Positions 5,179 to 8,072 of a stretch of 8,072 nt of DNA are shown piece after piece (position 1 is the stretch's first letter; every line of letters begins with the position of its first letter). The DNA is from Candidatus Omnitrophota bacterium. Its GTDB lineage: Bacteria > Omnitrophota > Koll11 > JAHIPI01. A program made the translations under genes and the position numbers. The DNA lies in contig JAQUMG010000080.1 of assembly GCA_028718265.1 (NCBI GenBank), positions 1-8,072 of the forward strand, written 5' to 3'. The notes below the pieces were generated by a model. The model had not been told where the DNA came from. It ran no database searches and was given only the letters and a program-made list of their open reading frames with translations.

Positions 5179-8072
5179 TCATTTCTTATCGGCTAATTTT
5201 GCAACCAGTTTATCGTAATCGTCCAGCCTGATTTTTCCCTTCAGTTCATTCTTTATATATGGCAAGAAGGGTTGGCTGGCAAGTTCGCATATAACATCTA
5301 TCATTTTGGAGGTCAAATCGGGTTCCCTCTCCCGGGGTAATACCTTTATCAGAATCTTTACTGCTTCATCGCCGCCGCCTAACTTTCTTATTGCCTCCAA
5401 AGCCGTTTTTCTCACCTGCTTATCCGGATGAAGCATGGCCGTTTCTAAACACGGCAGGTACTTTACTTCGTTTATATAACCGAATACTTCCGCTGCGTTT
5501 TCAGCGGCAAACGCTCTTTTGCTATTAAGCAAAGCGCTGAGTTTAGTTATAACCCCCTCGCCCATCTTTTTTATTATGGCAGCGGCATTTTGTTTTTTCA
5601 TATATATATCAAAAGGATCCTGCTTCATGTCATCTTTTCTTGAGAGCGCTTCGATTAGAGCAGTATCCAGCTCGTCTTTTAGCTGAGACGTAAGCTCTAT
5701 TATGCCGGCATAATCTTTATCGGTCTTGCTCCTGAGCGATAATAGTAAAATATTCATATTTTCGGCTGTTATAGCCCTGCTTACCGCAGCTTTTGCATAT
5801 CTTTTGAAATCGGCCGCCCTCGGGCTTGCTTCGGATGATTCTTCTTTCAGGGCCAGAAGCGGGCTGATCAATAATGACGGCTTCTGTTTCTGGATAAGCG
5901 TACTTACTGCATCTTCAAAATCTCTCACCATCTCGAAGTATACCTTAAGATTATCTTCCGTCTTTAAGCGCCTGGATAAGTCCGTAATAACCCCGGCAGA
6001 TATATCAAAATACTCTTTTTCAAGCAAGACACCCAGCATCTTCCCCAATCCCTCAGCGGCAGATGTCCTGACCGAAGGTGCCTCGGAATCTAATTTTATG
6101 AACAGACTTTTTATCAGATCCTTTATGGTATCTGCGTCACCTTTTATGGTAAGAGCTTCGGTCAGGGGCCTTAAATTATTTATAAGCTTACTCTCTAATG
6201 TGCCGCCCTTATCGCTTCCTATGAATTGGCGGGCCATATCTTCAAAAAATGGTCCCGGAGGAACGTCTTCCATGGTTTTCGTTATGACATTTTTATCTAT
6301 CCCGGCTTTTTTGAAAATATTTTGTATTTCGCTAAGTGGTATTTTTTTCTGGTTCAAAATCTTAAGCATGATTTTTGTAAAATCATTCAATTCTTTCGGC
6401 AGCGACTTGGATTCCCAGTAGCCTTCCTTCAATATTTTCGCGAGCTGCTCCGTGTCCAGTTCGGATAATATGTCACAGATGATATTACTGCCATTGCGTT
6501 CATACGCTGCGCTTTCCGCTATAATCTTAGTCCTTAACGACGGCTCCAGGGATAGCAGCATACCGGCCAGACGTTTTTTCTCCCTTTCCCACGTACCGGC
6601 ATCATCTTTCGTCATTTCTTCCGCCGCCCCGCTGAGGCCTTCCAGCATAAGCGCTATTTTATCCTTTTCTCCGATAGGCTGTTTTAATATCTCCGCTACT
6701 GAGTCGGCTATAGAAGCAAGGGCGCCTTCGTGTACTTTCATGCCGCTTTCGCCGACAGAGAACAAATTGCTTACCGCGGGGTTCTCCGCTATTAATTTAG
6801 CCAGCGTATCGTCGCTGATTCTTGAACGGCCTTTTAAATCCGACGACTTCCGGTATTTAACTTCGTCTATTTTGACATTAATTATGTTTTTATCTTTCAG
6901 CAATTTCGCAAACGCGACCTTGTTTTCGTCATCCGCTTCCTTTGACAGAATCGAAAAAAGCGATTCCAGCTCTCTTTTTTCTAATCCTCTCTTGAATGTC
7001 ATGCTGCTTATGCCGTACTCTGAAAAAAGCGATGCAAGTGCCCGCGAAAGCGCCTCGTTAAGTTTTTTTCTGCTTGCAGGCTTGCCGTTAAGAAGCGCGC
7101 CTTCGGCAGATGCCGTAATGGTCAGCGTCGGGTCATTTTCAAGCACCGCATCAATATCCCTGCTCAGGCTTTCTATCGAATCAATGCATGTCTTATTATC
7201 AAGAGGATAGAGATGCGAATTTAACCACGCCGCCCTGAGGAGTATTACTATGTTGGGGGCAATCTTTGCGCTTTTTTCACTAAGAGGTTTCTCGGCTATT
7301 TCCTCCGCGCTGGGTGAGCCTTCGGCTTCTGCGGTTTCTTCTTCGCCTGCCTCCTTCAGATGGTATTTCAATTCGCCGTAAACTTTGTCCAGCTCGGCTT
7401 TATGATAATCCTTCATCAGGCCTGCGATCCTTTTATGCATCTGCTGTAGTTCTGCTTTTCGGATATTATTGTAGACGTTTTCCCTGATGATATTATTCAT
7501 AAACGACATGGTGTCGCTTCCCATAAAAGCATTTTGCAGTAATACGCCTTCCCTTCTTAATCTGTCCAGCGTATCTAATAACTGGCCTTCGTTTTTGCCG
7601 TAAAGAGACCTTAAGATATCGACATTGAAGTCGTTACCGAGCACCGATGCCTTCGAAAGAATCTCTTTTGTATCATCGTCGAGTTCGGAAATAAACTTAC
7701 TGGTCAGCTCATCTATCGAAGACGGTACGCTTCCTATGCTTTTCTCATCCAGTACCCACTTGCCGTCTCCGGGATAAATGATCTTCTTGTTCAGCATATA
7801 TTTGATAACTTCTTCCGCGATCGAAGGATAACCTCCGCTGGCTTGATAAACTTTTCTGTCCAGGGCAGGCGGCACAATAAGGCCGGGGAAAATCGCTTTT
7901 AATAACTCCGATACCGCGCTTTCGGATAGAGGCCCTAATTCCATCACCTCGGGCTGAGGCGCTTCGGATGCAGTGGTAAATTCAAGAAACGGGGCGTCCG
8001 GTACTTTGTCTGCCTTAAGCGCGTCCTTTGACACGGTTGCTATGATTAAAGCGCTGTTGAATTTCTTATCCT
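5179..8072 (-). CDS. Large STAND/AAA+-type ATPase with long HEAT-like C-terminal region, 5' end cut off
   Basis: The frame is open to the window edge: 964 codons are visible. A GTG at 8034 is not the true start, because the residues before it (KKFNSALIIAT) continue the nucleotide-binding fold and look like the sensor-1 strand. Numbering from that GTG, ELGPLSESAVSELL (32-45) and SGGYPSIAEEVIKYML (66-81) are the lid of AAA_16-like STAND ATPases. A winged-helix-like part follows, with SSIDELTSKFISELDDDTKEILSKASVLG (105-133) and MSFMNNIIRENVYNNIRKAELQQMHKRIAGLM (176-207). After an acidic linker (229-256), residues 257-395 recall a module of bacterial HEAT proteins (RAAWLNSHLYPLDNK, SAEGALLNGK, KIDEVKYR). 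Residues about 430-951 are alpha-helical, with HEAT-like repeats clearest at 650-668 and 827-930. Walker A/B and any N-terminal kinase or sensor domain lie outside. Probably an ATP-dependent signalling scaffold; the partner is unknown. Confidence 0.85.
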   Translation of the reverse strand, partial: DKKFNSALIIATVSKDALKADKVPDAPFLEFTTASEAPQPEVMELGPLSESAVSELLKAIFPGLIVPPALDRKVYQASGGYPSIAEEVIKYMLNKKIIYPGDGKWVLDEKSIGSVPSSIDELTSKFISELDDDTKEILSKASVLGNDFNVDILRSLYGKNEGQLLDTLDRLRREGVLLQNAFMGSDTMSFMNNIIRENVYNNIRKAELQQMHKRIAGLMKDYHKAELDKVYGELKYHLKEAGEEETAEAEGSPSAEEIAEKPLSEKSAKIAPNIVILLRAAWLNSHLYPLDNKTCIDSIESLSRDIDAVLENDPTLTITASAEGALLNGKPASRKKLNEALSRALASLFSEYGISSMTFKRGLEKRELESLFSILSKEADDENKVAFAKLLKDKNIINVKIDEVKYRKSSDLKGRSRISDDTLAKLIAENPAVSNLFSVGESGMKVHEGALASIADSVAEILKQPIGEKDKIALMLEGLSGAAEEMTKDDAGTWEREKKRLAGMLLSLEPSLRTKIIAESAAYERNGSNIICDILSELDTEQLAKILKEGYWESKSLPKELNDFTKIMLKILNQKKIPLSEIQNIFKKAGIDKNVITKTMEDVPPGPFFEDMARQFIGSDKGGTLESKLINNLRPLTEALTIKGDADTIKDLIKSLFIKLDSEAPSVRTSAAEGLGKMLGVLLEKEYFDISAGVITDLSRRLKTEDNLKVYFEMVRDFEDAVSTLIQKQKPSLLISPLLALKEESSEASPRAADFKRYAKAAVSRAITAENMNILLLSLRSKTDKDYAGIIELTSQLKDELDTALIEALSRKDDMKQDPFDIYMKKQNAAAIIKKMGEGVITKLSALLNSKRAFAAENAAEVFGYINEVKYLPCLETAMLHPDKQVRKTALEAIRKLGGGDEAVKILIKVLPREREPDLTSKMIDVICELASQPFLPYIKNELKGKIRLDDYDKLVAKLADKK

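Noticed and set aside
5726..7210. Plus-strand open frames of 231 and 252 codons opposite the ATPase/HEAT gene
   Set aside because: They are antisense to a clear coding frame, are rich in Ser, Leu and Phe as expected for the mirror of a Lys/Glu-rich helical protein, and show no domain.

Overview
The window is a piece of an uncultured-looking bacterial chromosome of moderate G+C. Every gene I can support is on the minus strand, so the window reads from right to left. It holds two transcription blocks. The right block (8072 to 3614) is a tightly packed accessory operon. The left block (3460 to 1) is the start of a division and cell wall (dcw) cluster. The dcw gene order and the two-step peptidoglycan machinery point to a walled bacterium. 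A long AAA+/HEAT protein, a PilZ protein and a DUF3047 protein together suggest a deltaproteobacterium-like or Omnitrophota-like lineage. That placement is inference only, and the sequence here does not settle it.

Right block, in transcription order: (1) the C-terminal 964 codons of a very large STAND/AAA+-type ATPase followed by a long alpha-helical HEAT-like region, cut by the right window edge; (2) a stand-alone PilZ protein with both c-di-GMP-binding motifs intact; (3) a membrane-anchored DUF3047 protein; (4) a two-helix membrane protein that ends in a HAMP domain and has no output domain. Gaps are 21 and 6 nt, and the last pair overlaps by 4 nt (ATGA), so these four are probably co-transcribed. 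Together they look like a signalling or envelope-sensing cassette of unknown purpose.

Between the blocks, 3447-3613 is AT-rich and holds no gene. Its left end carries an excellent sigma-70 promoter (TTGACA, 17 nt, TATACT). Three AAAGTGG repeats at exact 10-nt spacing follow it and lie just before mraZ. This is the classical autoregulatory MraZ operator.

Left block, in transcription order: mraZ (division-cluster repressor), an unrecognised 57-residue ORF with a near-perfect Shine-Dalgarno, rsmH (16S rRNA m4C1402 methyltransferase), an ftsL-like divisome gene, and the 5' 452 codons of ftsI (class B penicillin-binding protein), cut by the left window edge. Two strong perfect hairpins bracket the 57-residue ORF: one inside the 3' end of mraZ, the other spanning the ORF's own stop codon just before rsmH. 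No oligo-U run follows either one. They are therefore candidates for translational coupling, mRNA processing or mRNA stability rather than intrinsic termination. This small-ORF/hairpin arrangement inside an otherwise textbook mraZ-rsmH-ftsL-ftsI series is the least explained feature of the window. No tRNA, rRNA, CRISPR array, insertion sequence or riboswitch was recognised.
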